From: Annulohypoxylon bovei var. microspora
Lineage: Eukaryota; Ascomycota; Sordariomycetes; Xylariales; Hypoxylaceae
DNA: 64,000 nucleotides
Reading direction: 5' to 3'
Assembly (NCBI GenBank): GCA_022836615.1
Contig: MU405253.1
Location: 211,369-275,368 of the forward strand
The notes beneath the pieces were generated by a model. That model ran no database searches. It saw only the letters and a program-made list of their open reading frames with translations, and was not told where the DNA came from. Position numbers and translations under genes: made by a program. Positions 36,360-47,845 of the stretch are shown piece after piece. Each line of letters begins with the position of its first letter. The stretch's first letter is position 1.

Positions 36360-37378
36360 TTACGACGACTTGCTGTTAATGATATCCACAACTACATAAT
36401 TTATTAGCCCGGTTCGATGGCACAAAGGTGGTCTATAATGACGATAGTAGGGTACTCACACGCAGGCTTAAGACTGGCACCGCCGACGAGGAAGCCGTCG
36501 ATATCCTTCTCCTTGCTCAGGTCTTTGCAGTTCTTCTCGCTGACACTGCCACCGTACAGGATTCTGGTCTGGTCGGCAACGGTCTGACTCACTTCCTTAG
36601 CCAACCAAGCACGGATGGAGGCGTGGACCTCCTGAGCCTGCTGGGTAGTAGCAACCTTGCCAGTACCGATAGCCCAGATTGGCTCGTAGGCAATGACAAT
36701 CTTGCTCCAGTCCGAAATCTGGGACTTAAGGGCCGCGAGTTGGGCAGTGATATGCTCGAGGGTCTTGCCAGCCTCTCGTTGCTCCAGGGACTCGCCGCAA
36801 CACCAGATGACGCTAACGCCATTCTCAGTGGCATACTTGGTCTTGGAAGCAACAACGGTATCGCTCTCGGCTAGGATGGTCCGTCGCTCGGAGTGGCCGA
36901 GGATGACCCAGTTGATTCCACTGTCCTTTAGCTGGGAGACCGAGATCTCACCAGTGAAGGCACCGTTAGGTTTGTCAAAGACATTCTGCGCGGCGACACC
37001 GATCTCCTTCTTGGCGTGTTCGCGGACGAGGAGGAGGTAGACGGCCGGTGGGGCTATGACAGTCTCTGGTGATACGAAGCAGATGTGAGTTGTTGAGGTA
37101 GGTCCGGCGAGAAAAACGCACAACAATAGGGAGGGAAGAGGAACGAGTCGGCTCACCAGTGTTGGGGTCTAGCTGAGCTTTGTTCAGGTTCTCGACAATT
37201 TCCGTGACGGACGAGATGGTCCCGTTCCTAAACAAGTGACAAATTCGTATCAGCTTCTAATATCGAGCGCTTTCGAGCTTCGGTAACATAAGCATGTTAC
37301 GATGGTTGGTTATATAGCTGTATGTGTACGGGGGTCCTACATCTTGAAGTTGCCGCCGACGAAGAACTTGCGTGCCAT
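36360..37378 (-). CDS. tpi1: Triosephosphate isomerase
   Basis: Four exons on the minus strand: 37341-37378, 37157-37227, 36460-37065 and 36360-36391; 248 codons plus stop, the family norm. The start MARKFFVGGNFKMNG contains Asn10 and Lys12 of the active site. ILGHSERR carries the electrophilic His near residue 95. AYEPIWAIGTGK carries the catalytic Glu near 165 and the phosphate-gripping loop 6. YGGSVSEKN and GFLVGGASLKP complete the phosphate site. The last exon encodes only FVDIINSKSS; its donor is GTGAGT and the join (T|TT, Phe) restores the conserved KPAFVDI. The enzyme interconverts dihydroxyacetone phosphate and glyceraldehyde 3-phosphate in cytosolic glycolysis. The first two exons are very short. 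Confidence 0.98.
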
Positions 37379-38114
37379 GTTGGGCGATGGGTATGGCTAT
37401 GGATACAGATACAAAGATAGAGATAACTGAAGCGTTACAAGCTGATGGGATATTTCAATTCGAGGTTGGATACGAATAAATAGGTTAAATACGAAGAGAG
37501 GAATAAGAAAATAACTCGGAAGGAGGAGGAGAAGCTTAGCAGTATCGATGCAAATCGAAAACGGATGATTTATTCGTTTGACAAGATCTGATAGGTCTAA
37601 GAGGTAGAAAACACAAGAAAGTATGTAGGTAGGTGGGTAGGTGGGGTCTAGACGCAGCTGGGATTGTGCCCCTCCGTCCACAGATGGTCTTAAAAAAAGC
37701 TAAAAACCCCGCTATATCGTCACCACGAAATCGCTCATCCGCACCTTATCAAGTATTTTATACTTATAGCCCCATATGTAATGCATTATTACGTCAGGTA
37801 TAATATACTTAATTACGTCCCCAATACCTTTCCTTTTCACCTCGCATGTAGGTATATAACTCAACATTTTCTGGGAAAGTACACTTGTTACACGTATGTA
37901 CAGTTCCTACATTGTATATGTTCATACATACAAAATGTATTCCATGTTAACTAACCTGGGACACACACTCTGAACCTTGGAGTGTAAAATTCAACCTTCT
38001 GAATACATCTTTTTTTTTTTTTTTTTTTTTTTCAAATGGTGCCAGAAAACAACATTGCTCATTGAACCAAAATGGATAGAGATGGAATCCTAACACCACA
38101 AAATCAACCGTGAC
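37379..38114. promoter_or_regulatory. TPI promoter and leader, with 23-bp poly-T tract
   Basis: The TPI leader on the minus strand is pyrimidine-rich (TTCTTATTC, TCTCTATC), which is typical for highly expressed fungal glycolytic genes. A run of about 23 T residues lies at 38010-38032, some 80 bp beyond the stop of the next gene and probably in its 3' UTR or terminator. No other gene is visible. Confidence 0.5.
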
Positions 38115-39965
38115 TCAATAACGGAACCACCTGTTGCCTCTTTCCGGTAGACTGAGGTCGCTGTCGGAGCCATCCTCGACGTAGGGTTCTTGGTATTGTC
38201 TACTACCATGTCTTGAGTATGAGGGTCTATCGCGGTCAAAAGGATCGTCTCCCAAGACCGATCCATGCTGCAAGAGATATTCGAACTCTCTCCGTTGACG
38301 AGCATCTGCCCGACGGAGTACCGGTCCATAATTGTCTTCGTCGTCAAGCGACAGGCGATTGAAACGGTTTATCTCCTCATCAAAGTTCCTCCGATGACGA
38401 GACGCTTCGGGGTCAGAAGTAGGCATACGCCTTCTATATGGAGGCATTGGTGACCTCGCCGCCGAGATGATCTGCGGTCTATACCGTGAGCGTCGGCCTT
38501 CACGATACCCTCGTTCCTGCGAAATCCGTGCCCCGTCTCGGCCATGACGCATGCCCTCGAGGTAAGCTTCGTCCCTGACCCTCTCAATGTCTATAGGGGG
38601 CACCATCGGGAGCGGGGGCGGGGGCGGGGGTGGACGAGGAGGTCCAGGGGTAGGCGTAGATTGTACCCTGGGCCCATTATTAACGTTGAAGTATTGTTGA
38701 TCCCCTAGGGAACGCCGGTTGTGACTATTGCTATCTTGCATTGTGTTCTTATTTCGAGCCGGCATTCGATTTCTACCGTGGATTGGTGATCCGTCTTGGG
38801 AAGTATCGGGGGTTATCTGAGTATCAAGTGATCCGTCCATGGACAAATAATTGGAGTAATCAGAGTCACTTTCTAGATCGCCATCGTTACCTTGATTCCT
38901 AACGGGCCCTTGTCCTCTGGCTCTCATTGTATCTCTGTTGCCAGCTCTTGTATTGTTTGCATAGTTAATCCTGTTGCCCATCGCGGGTTTATTAGGATGT
39001 AATACAACGGGCGGTGGGCCACGACCGTTATCCGGTCCAAACGACGTGCCAGCGGCTAAGGACCCGGCACCCTGCCGCTGTGTTCGTGGGTCTAGCCCAG
39101 AGTTTGGCTGGGGCCGTGGTTGTTGGGGGATGTGTGGATTCTGGTGTGAGTGTTGGTTTGAATGTTGTTGTGGGTGTTGGTGAGGATGCGGGTGTGGTCG
39201 GGCGATATGGCTGTTCTGTAAGTTCTTCGCTTCCCAAAGCATTGTAATATCGACATTCTGTCTTGGTGTACGCTTAAAATAGGCTCGCAACGAAATCCTC
39301 TCGTACGATTTTCCCCGGTGTCTACTGCTTCGTCTGTAAGACCGCCTCTTGGTTGAGTCATAGCGTCTCCGAGGCGTGGAATGATTTACGCTGGCCATGA
39401 CAACGCAAGGGGCAATCTCTCGAAGCTGATGGTCTAGTTGAGCAAGGACCCAATGATAGTTCATTGGATCGGAATTGCTTGAGGCGAGATCCTCTTGCGC
39501 CACGTCGATCTGACGCTGGATTACGGGACTTAAAGTCTTCAGCTTGTCGGTCAGGTTGCGCGTATTCCTATTTAGATGCTGTATTTCTCGGACGATCTCT
39601 CGTGGGGACATGCCGGGAACTCGAGTTCTTATCGCCCTATCCCACGTGGGCAGTTGCGGTCTGCCTTCGTCGTCATATTTATTTTGCGTCGATATCTTCT
39701 CGAACCGGAAGATGGCGTATTCTGTGAGATCCTCTTTCATGTCGTTTATCGTTTTCAAATCACGGCTGACGTCTGAGATCTGTATGGATGGACCTCTAGC
39801 AACATTCACCGGTAGCCCGGCTCGAGAAGGACCCGGCAGTTGATGTACAGGTACCTGTTGTGGACCTGTTGGACGACTGCCAGAGCTAACAGGGGGGATA
39901 GGGACATAAGGTCGATGAGGTCCATTTGACCCATTAATATTAGGATTCCTTTGATTCCCAGCCAT
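38115..39965 (-). CDS. Hypothetical disordered Pro/Arg/His-rich protein, 616 aa
   Basis: A single exon of 616 codons; the first true ATG in frame is at 39965 (MAGNQRNPNINGSNG), since the open frame beyond it begins with TTG. I do not recognise the family. Residues about 1-60 are Pro/Gly-rich. Residues about 65-190 look helical and folded (ISDVSRDLKTINDMKEDL, then REIVREIQHLNRNTRNL) and would be the best search query. A His/Gln/Pro-rich tract follows (HPHPHQHPQQHSNQHSHQN), then an acidic Ser patch, a polyproline segment (PPRPPPPPPPLP) that could bind SH3 or WW domains, and a long R/D/Y-rich tail. There is no signal peptide or membrane segment. It may be a fungal scaffold or RNA-associated protein, but that is a guess. 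It is the last gene before the AT-rich block. Confidence 0.78.
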   Translation of the reverse strand: MAGNQRNPNINGSNGPHRPYVPIPPVSSGSRPTGPQQVPVHQLPGPSRAGLPVNVARGPSIQISDVSRDLKTINDMKEDLTEYAIFRFEKISTQNKYDDEGRPQLPTWDRAIRTRVPGMSPREIVREIQHLNRNTRNLTDKLKTLSPVIQRQIDVAQEDLASSNSDPMNYHWVLAQLDHQLREIAPCVVMASVNHSTPRRRYDSTKRRSYRRSSRHRGKSYERISLRAYFKRTPRQNVDITMLWEAKNLQNSHIARPHPHPHQHPQQHSNQHSHQNPHIPQQPRPQPNSGLDPRTQRQGAGSLAAGTSFGPDNGRGPPPVVLHPNKPAMGNRINYANNTRAGNRDTMRARGQGPVRNQGNDGDLESDSDYSNYLSMDGSLDTQITPDTSQDGSPIHGRNRMPARNKNTMQDSNSHNRRSLGDQQYFNVNNGPRVQSTPTPGPPRPPPPPPPLPMVPPIDIERVRDEAYLEGMRHGRDGARISQERGYREGRRSRYRPQIISAARSPMPPYRRRMPTSDPEASRHRRNFDEEINRFNRLSLDDEDNYGPVLRRADARQRREFEYLLQHGSVLGDDPFDRDRPSYSRHGSRQYQEPYVEDGSDSDLSLPERGNRWFRY

Positions 39966-41220
39966 CGTGGTAGTAATCAAGTGATATGAACGGTTTGTTT
40001 AGAGGGAAGGGAGAAAGGTATGTAGGCAGTCTCAAGTGAAAGACCTTCTTAATCTTGTATCAGTTTATAACACATATTCCGTGTAGGGAACCTAGAATTC
40101 CACGAGATCCAAGAAGTAGCAAGATGGTGGTGATTATAAACACCCCCTTTAGGGAGGGAGTACCAGCCATTGAGAGGAAACATGCGAATTTATAACAAGA
40201 TGAGGCGGGGTATGATCGAATAACCTTAATAAAATGTCGGCGATCAACGTAAAGAGGTATTTTTTGCACTTTCCTTCGATCCAGGGCTACTTAAGGCAAA
40301 ATGATAGGAACTTGGGCGTCACCGCTGTTATTCGCTTTAGGCGATGGTGGTCTCAGTTTCGTGGACATAAGCACCCTAAGTCTCTATAACATACATTCTA
40401 CTTAACATGATAACTTATAAGCTTACGTAGGTGGGTAGATGTGGTGGTTGCCCTATTCATTATAGATGGACTAAACGTTGACCAAGCTCGGGCATTGTCC
40501 AATGAGCGCTTGAGGAGGTGAAACACGGCAGCCCTGGAAAGCAGTTGGGTGGGTTGCACAGGTGACTTGGACAACGTCGCCCTACTTAGACTGGTGTTGA
40601 GGCATGCTAATGCACGATGCTAATGGATTATGTTTTCTAAGCCAGCCATCCCTCTCTAGCTGGGCGAATTCTGAAGTAGTAAGCGGCCGCGTAGATTCTT
40701 GAACTGATAACAAGGCTGGCTAACCAACATAAACGGGCAACTGCAGATGGCTTTAAGATCTGATATAGCTTCACCGAAACTGCTTGGTCGGGCGTTGCTG
40801 ACTGCATAAAACCTAATCCAAATCAAAGTGAATTGCGGGAATTTTCTTATCTCAACGAGTTCAGCTTATAATTCGAAGAACGAACGGGCTGCGCCCGCTC
40901 GCGCCTCCCGTTTCAGCCACATGGCTTTAATAACCATGGTTTATATTACGGGAAAAGCTTTGGTGTGTTTTTTGTTTCCTTTTCCTATCGCGGTAATCCC
41001 GGATCTCCGGCGCCAAAAAGTGTGTAAACCCCGTTATCTCCCCAGAGGCCGTTATGTTCACAGCGATTGATTGGGTGCATCGTCTCGCGGGTGGGTCAAT
41101 CCCAGACGTTTTACGAAGGTTGTGGACAAAAGTTTCGCACATCAGCCCTAAGGGCCAACCCGTGTAAATTAAAATATATCCGCACCGTGTGGCGCGTTTT
41201 TTTTAATGGCTAAACTGCCA
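39966..41220. other. Intergenic transition from genic DNA to the AT-rich block
   Basis: No gene is supported; the 80-codon frames near 40828-41142 lack any recognisable feature. Composition is normal to about 41150 and then falls over roughly 100 bp to almost pure A/T. The segment 40890-41150 is comparatively GC-rich (CCGCTCGCGCC, CGCGGGTGGG) and may be an ordinary spacer or the less mutated rim of a repeat. Confidence 0.5.
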
Positions 41221-41499
41221 GGGATATAACGGTTACCCATTAGAATTTAATGTATAAATTATTATTAAATTTAAGTTTTAATTTAAAGTTAATATAATGT
41301 TTATTTATTTTTTATTTAATTACGCATTAAATAAAAACTCGTGGTTAATATACGAAATTTTTATTTATAATTTTCGTAATTAATTAAAAATAAATCTTAA
41401 TTTTCGAAGTGGTTTATTCGCGAAAAAATGGTTTTTTTTCGATAAAATTTAATTTTTTAAAAACGAAAAATTTATTAAAAATTAATTTTCGCGCACGGA

Positions 41500-43240
41500 C
41501 CAATGGGTGGTAACGACGAATTAATTATTTAAAATATTTATATAATTAATTTAATATACGTAAAAAAAACCTTTAAATTAAATAATTAAATAATTTTTTA
41601 AAAAATAATTAAATTATTAAAAAAAAATTATAAATAATTATAATTATTATTAAAAAATATAAAAAATATATAAATATAAAAAAAATTATATAATATATAA
41701 AATAAAATAAAAATACGTTTTTAATATAATTAAAAAAAATGTTTATAAATTTATTTTATATAATATATAAATAAAATTATAATTATTTATAATTTATTAA
41801 TTTATTATAATAATAAAAAATCGAATTTTTTAATTATTATTAATTTTAACGAATTTTTAAATATATATTTTAATAAAATTAAATTTTATAATTTTATAAT
41901 AATAAATATTATTTAAATATAAATTAAATTTAAATTTTTTAAAAAAATTATTATTATATTTTTAAAAATTTAAAAATAAATTATTAATAATTAAATAATA
42001 ATAAAAAAATTATATTATTTTAATAAAAAATTTATTATTTTAATAATATTACATTTAATAATATTTTTTTTTTAAAAAAAGCATTTTTAATTAATTAAAA
42101 CCTTTATTAATAAATTATATAACCATTAAAATATAATATAAAATAATTTTAAAGTTTTAATTTAAATAATTTTATTTTTATAATAATTATTTTAATAAAA
42201 TTTAAAAATTTAAAAACTTTTAATTTAACGATATTAAAAATAAAAATTAAATAAATTACATTTAATAAATCGTTTTTAATAAATTATTAAATTATAATTT
42301 TTAATATTATTATTTTAAACCGGTCGTATATAATATTTTTAACACGTTTTAAAACTTTTATATATTTTATTATTTATAATATAATTAAATTAATAATTAT
42401 TTATATATAATGTAACTTAATATAATTAATTAAAATTTAAAATAACTTTCATTTAAATATAATTATTTTAAAATAAATTTATTATTAAAAAAATTATTTA
42501 AATGTAAATATAAAATTTAATAAAATTAAATCCCACGGGAATTAATATAATAAAATGCATATAAATTTATATATATAATAAAATATTTTTAAACTTAATC
42601 CGTGTTTATTAATAAAAGTTTTAATTAATTAAAAAAGCTGGTTCCGTTTTAATAAAAATATTATTAAATATAATATTATTAAAATAATAAATTTTTTTAA
42701 TAAATTATATTAATAATATAAAAAAAAATAATGTTAAATTTATTATATAAATATTATAAATTTCGTTCGTTATATTAAACTTAACATTTATGGTATTTTT
42801 TTTCGCATATAAATTTTTATATAAACGTAAATATTTTTTATATTTATTTTTACATATTTTTAATTAAATTTAAAAAAAAAAATTTACGCGCATTTAATTA
42901 ATTAAAATCTTTATAATTTTTATTTTTTATTTTTTTAATTTACATTTAAATTTCTTATAATTATATAATTAAATAAATTTTAAAAAACGTTTTTAATTAA
43001 TTTTAATTATATTATTTAAAAATATTTATATAAATAATAAATTAAATTAAAAATTAATACATTTAAAAATTTTTATTTTAATAATTCCCGCGATATTTTT
43101 CGTATAAATTTTTTTATTTTATATATAATTATTTTTTAAATAAGTTTTTTAATTATATAATAATTTATAAAAAATATAATTAATTTTATTTAAAAACGTT
43201 TTTTAAAATTTATTTAATTATTTAATTATAAAAAATTTAA
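41500..43240. repeat. Most degraded part of the AT block, unidentified
   Basis: The sequence is nearly free of G and C, with A/T homopolymer and ATT/TAA runs. It lies inside of a 43245-43470 element end and could be the remnant of that element's body, but I could not align it with the better preserved copies by eye. Confidence 0.45.
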
Positions 43241-43244
43241 TAAA

Positions 43245-43470
43245 AAATTAAAATTATCACGGTAAATAAATTTTAAATTAAAATAAAACTTATATAATAA
43301 CGGGACCACGTATTTTATTAACGAAAATATTTAAAATTAAAAATTAAAAAAAAAACCATGAAATGGTTTTTTTTAAAAAAAATTTATATATTAATTTTAC
43401 GGCCGAAATATTAATTAATTATCTCCATTAATATATTTTAAAAATAACGGTAAATAAACATTAAAATTTT
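43245..43470 (-). mobile_element. Isolated element-B terminal repeat, third copy
   Basis: This stretch resembles the reverse complement of the ends at 47846-48070 and 55418-55640, including the segment equivalent to TATTTTCATTAATAAAATA and the outer TTAATTACCGTTA-like motif near 43455. It would be the right-hand end of a further copy lying to the left. The inner sequence at about 43245-43265 still matches. Confidence 0.55.
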
Positions 43471-43489
43471 TAAAGTTTTTTTTTTTTTT

Positions 43490-43726
43490 TACCTGGTACG
43501 GCTTTTCATAATGTTCGGGAAAACGCGACCTCCGTAAGCTTTAAAGCGTTTTTACCCTCTTAAAGTTACGGGGACCGGGAAAAAGAAAAAAAAGACCTTA
43601 AAAATTTTTCTTCGCAAAAAGCTATTAATTAGGAAAAGATTTAAAAAAAGGGTGGAAAATAAGGTAAAAAAAGGGTGGGAAATGGGGTGGGAAAAAAGGG
43701 TAATAAAGTGGAAAAAAAGATAAAAT
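43490..43726. other. Less mutated island in the AT block
   Basis: Roughly 240 bases retain many C and G residues (ACCTGGTACGGC, GCGACCTCCG, GGGACCGGG) and a G-rich run GGGTGGGAAATGGGGTGGG near 43672. It is sandwiched between an element-B end and a small inverted-repeat element. It may be a once-unique segment or a younger piece that escaped most mutation. No gene is visible. Confidence 0.6.
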
Positions 43727-44937
43727 CCGTCCGGAAAACATCATTATTTATTTAATTAATTGATTTTTAATTTAACAATTAATTAATTAATTAATTAATT
43801 AATTAATTTATTTATTAATTAATTTATTAATTAATTGAAACTTTGGTTAAAAAATTAGTTTAAAAATTAATTTAAAAGTTGGTTTAAAAATTAATTAAAT
43901 AATTAATTTAAAAATTAATTAATTTATTAATTAATTAATTAATTGGTTAATTAATTAATTAATTAAATAAATAATTAAACATTTAATTTAATATTTAATT
44001 AATTTATTAATAAGTTAATTAATTAAATACTTAATTAATTAATTAATTAATTAATTAAAAAGTTAATTAACTTATTAATTAATTAATTAATTAATTAATT
44101 AATCGAATAAATAATTAAATACTTGGTTATATATTTAATTTAATACTTAATTAAATATTTAATTAATTTATTAATTAATTAATTAATTAAATATTTAATT
44201 AATTTATTAATTAATTTATTAATTAAATATTTATTTATTTAATTAATTAATTAATTAATTAAAACCTTAATTAATTTAATAATTAATTAAATAATTAATT
44301 AATTTATTAATTAATTTATTTATTAATTAATTAATTAAATAACGGGTTAAATAATTTATTAATTCCTTGGTAAAAAAAATATATTCTTACATGGGAGGCT
44401 TTTACCGCCCTTTAAACCCTTGGATCTTAACTTTAATTTTAACTTTATTTTTAACCTTAATTTTAATTATTAATCCTATGTAAGCTTAAAGTTTTACGTG
44501 GTTTTAAAGGCTTATATAATTTTAAAAACTTGATTTTTAACATAAATTAATTCATTTTTATATAATTAAATAAAGTGGATAATAAATTAACCTTTAAAAA
44601 AGTGGTTTTTACGCGTAAAAGATAATTTAAAAGTGGTTTAATACGTGGTTTAAAAGGTGGTTAATTAAAAAGGTGGTTTAAAAAAGTTATTACATGCGTA
44701 AATAATTAAAAAATGGGTTTAAAAAAAGGATGCATTTAATTAAAAGTGTGAATAAATTTAATTAATTAAGAACATTTTATTAATATTAATTAAGCTTAAA
44801 AAAGTTTATTAATTTCTTATTAATTACTTATTAATTTTTTATTAATTACCTTATTAATTATTTTATTAATTAATGAATAATTATTTATGTAATTAAAAAA
44901 AGTTTAAGCATAATAATATCCTCCGGACAAATTATAT
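43727..44937. mobile_element. 1.2-kb low-complexity element with short terminal inverted repeats
   Basis: The left end CCGTCCGGAAAACATCATTA and, read on the minus strand, the right end TTGTCCGGAGGATATTATTA are inverted copies that differ mainly at C/T or A/G sites, as RIP would cause. The body is dominated by TTAATTAA runs (especially 43760-44340). The same terminus occurs almost unmutated at 63907-63930. I interpret this as a small DNA transposon or MITE-like element, or part of one, degraded by RIP. No coding capacity is visible. Confidence 0.55.
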
Positions 44938-44939
44938 AA

Positions 44940-47843
44940 TTTTTTCTTTTAAAAAAGATTTTAATTTATAAAAAAAATAAATTATTTATTAATACGTTTA
45001 TAATTTATTCCTTTAATTTCTTTTTTTTTTACGATAAATAAATCGTTTTTATTTATTATTTTTAATATTTTATTTTTTATAATAATTTTAATCCATTATT
45101 AAAATTTAATTAAAAAATTAATAATTTTAAAATATAAATTATAAAAGTTTTTTATTTTAATTAACGCGTTAAAAAAATCTTTAAAAAAGTATTATATTAA
45201 ATTAAAGTTATAATTTATTTAATTTATTTTATATTAAAGCTTTTTTTTAAAAAACTTAAAGTTTAATATTTTAAATATTTTATACTTTTATTTCCCGTTA
45301 ATTTCCATTAAAAATAAAGAATTTATTATTTATTTTAAAATTAAATTATTTAAAGCTTTAATTAATTAATTCGCGTTTAAAATTTAATAAATTTTTATAT
45401 TTAAAAATAAATTAATTTTAAAAACATTACGATGAAATTTTATTAACATTTTAAAAAAACTTATTATCGGGTAATCCAAGTTATTATAAAAGCGATTTAT
45501 TTATTAATTACTTTTATAAATATATATTTAATTATTTATTATTTAATTTATCGGTTATTTTTTTTTATTAATTTTTTTATTTTAATAATTTTACGTTAAT
45601 AAGAAATTTTCATAAATTTATTATATAACGGAAGTTTAACGTTTTATTAATAATTAAATAATAATATAATTAAACTTTTTTTAAAAGATTTTAAACTTAT
45701 AAATATAAATTTATTAATTAAAAATTATTTTCGAAATAAATTTTATTTTTATTTTTATAAAAAAAAACTTTATATTTAAATGTAATTAAATAACGTACGC
45801 GAAATTTAAATAAAATAACATTTTTAATTAATTATTTTAAAAATAATTTATAAAAAATCGTAATTTCATTTAAATAAATTAATTAAAATTTTTTATTTAA
45901 CCGTTAAATTATAAATGTTCCGTTATTAATTTATAAAGGTTTACCTTAATAAATTTAATTAATTCGTTTAAAAAACGGCCACGAATTAAAGATTTTTATT
46001 AAATATAATCGTTTTAAAAATTTTATAAATATATTAAACGTGCTTATAATATAAGTTTACGAATTACGCGGCGGTATAAGTTTTATACGTGAATAACGAA
46101 AAAAATCTTATATTTAATTAATCGACGATTATTAAAATTAAATTAAACCTTTTATAATTAAAAAATATAAATTTAAAATTTATTAAAATATATTATTACA
46201 TTTATTTATTAACGAAAAATAATTAAAATAAATTTATTAATTTAATTTTAAGGTTTTAATTTCTTTAATATTATTTATAATAAACGTAATAACGGTTTAT
46301 AAACGCTTTTATATTAAATTATAAATATTTTTTTAATATTATTATATACATTTTATTTTAATTTAAATGCGTTTAATTTAAAGAACGATAAAATTCATTA
46401 CATAATTTAATGCGAAATTCCTCGTTATTTAAAATTATTAACCTTTTTTTTAAAAGTAATAATTCATCCCGTAAAACGTACCCATTTTTTTTTAACTCGT
46501 TCGCGTTACGTTTTTAATTTAATAACATTTTAATTAACCGTTAAAATAATATTAATTAATTTAATACCTTAAAATAATTTTTCTTTAAAAATTTCCACCG
46601 TAATTAAAATACATTAAAAATTAAAAAATAATAAATTCGTTTAAAATTTATTAATTAAAAGTTATAAAAGATTTATTTTATTATAAAATATTAAAAAAAA
46701 TAATAAAATAATAAAATAATTATATTTTTTAATTACTTTTTAAATGATTAAATTAACCGCTTTTCGGAATAAAACATTAATTACCACATTTTTTTTTTTT
46801 AAACGATAATATAACTCGTAATTAAATCGAAATAAATGTTCATTTTAACCGGTTTAACGAAAATTCAACGTTTTTTTAATAACGAAATATTATAACATTT
46901 AATAATTTATAAATATATTAAATTTATTATTTAATAAAACAAGTATGTGTTTTTAAAGTTTCGTCGTTATTATAATAATAAAAAACTTTTTATTATAAAT
47001 GAAATAATTACATTTCGAAAAAATTATTATTTTTAAAAAAAAGCCATTAAATATTAACCTTTTAATTCGTTTAATTATAAAAAAGCTTTAAAAATCACCC
47101 CATTAAAGGCGTCGATTTTTAACTTAACCTTTTAATTTTCATAAAAATGTTTTAAAATTAAAAAAATAATTAAAGTTATTTTTAATATTTTAAACGTTTT
47201 AATATGTTCGTTAATTTAAATTTAATGCGAAACAGTGGTAAAAAAATATAAAAACTTTATAATCCGATTATATTCCGATATAAATTATTAATAAAAATTA
47301 TAAAAGCTTAAAAACGATTAAAATTCCCGAATCCGGGTAAATATTTTTTAATTTTAAACCGTTTTAATTTTATTTTAATTAATAATTACATTAAAAATAA
47401 AAATAATAAACTTTAAGAATTTAATTTTCGTAACCGAAAATTTATTTTTTTAAATATTAATTTATAAGTTAATAAAACGTAAATGCTTTAACATTTACCG
47501 CACGTAATATTCGTAAAAAAATAAGTTTTTTAAATAAATTAAAATATTATTTATATACGCCGTGTAAAAGTCGTTAAAAAACGAAAAAAAAGCTTGGTTA
47601 ATATACTTTTAAAACGCATTAAGTTTATTATTTAACCCAAAGAAAAGCACGCGGTATTTATACGATTTAAAATAAATTTAAAAAATAATAAAATTTTTTA
47701 AAATTAAATTCATTTTAATACGATAAAAAATTTATTAAATATTAAACTTTATAAAGATTTTAACTTTAAAAATCCTTTTTAACATTTCGTTAATTAAAAA
47801 AAAATAACGATCTTTTTTAATATAAACGTTTAATTTTTAATAA
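44940..47843 (+). mobile_element. RIP-degraded element X, left copy
   Basis: About 2.9 kb that matches, as reverse complement, two pieces on the right: 54855-55410 and 51060-53410. Matching landmarks include TTTATAAATATATATTTAAT near 45510, TATTTAATAAAACAAGTATG near 46930 and AATAATAAACTTTAAGAATT near 47403. Differences are mostly transitions. It ends abruptly where an element-B end begins at 47846. No open frame survives, so class is unknown. Confidence 0.65.
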
Positions 47844-47845
47844 TC

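Noticed and set aside
40890..41150. GC-rich island as a gene remnant at the block border
   Set aside because: No frame longer than about 80 codons, no conserved motif and no splice signals that would join into a protein.
1..41220. tRNA or 5S rRNA genes in the spacers
   Set aside because: I looked for GGTTCGA-type B boxes and 5S-like internal control regions; the few GGTTCGA hits lie in coding sequence or lack a matching A box and acceptor stem.
43740..44340. Telomere-like or satellite array
   Set aside because: The repeats are TTAATTAA-type with variable spacing, not TTAGGG; better explained as RIP-mutated element DNA.
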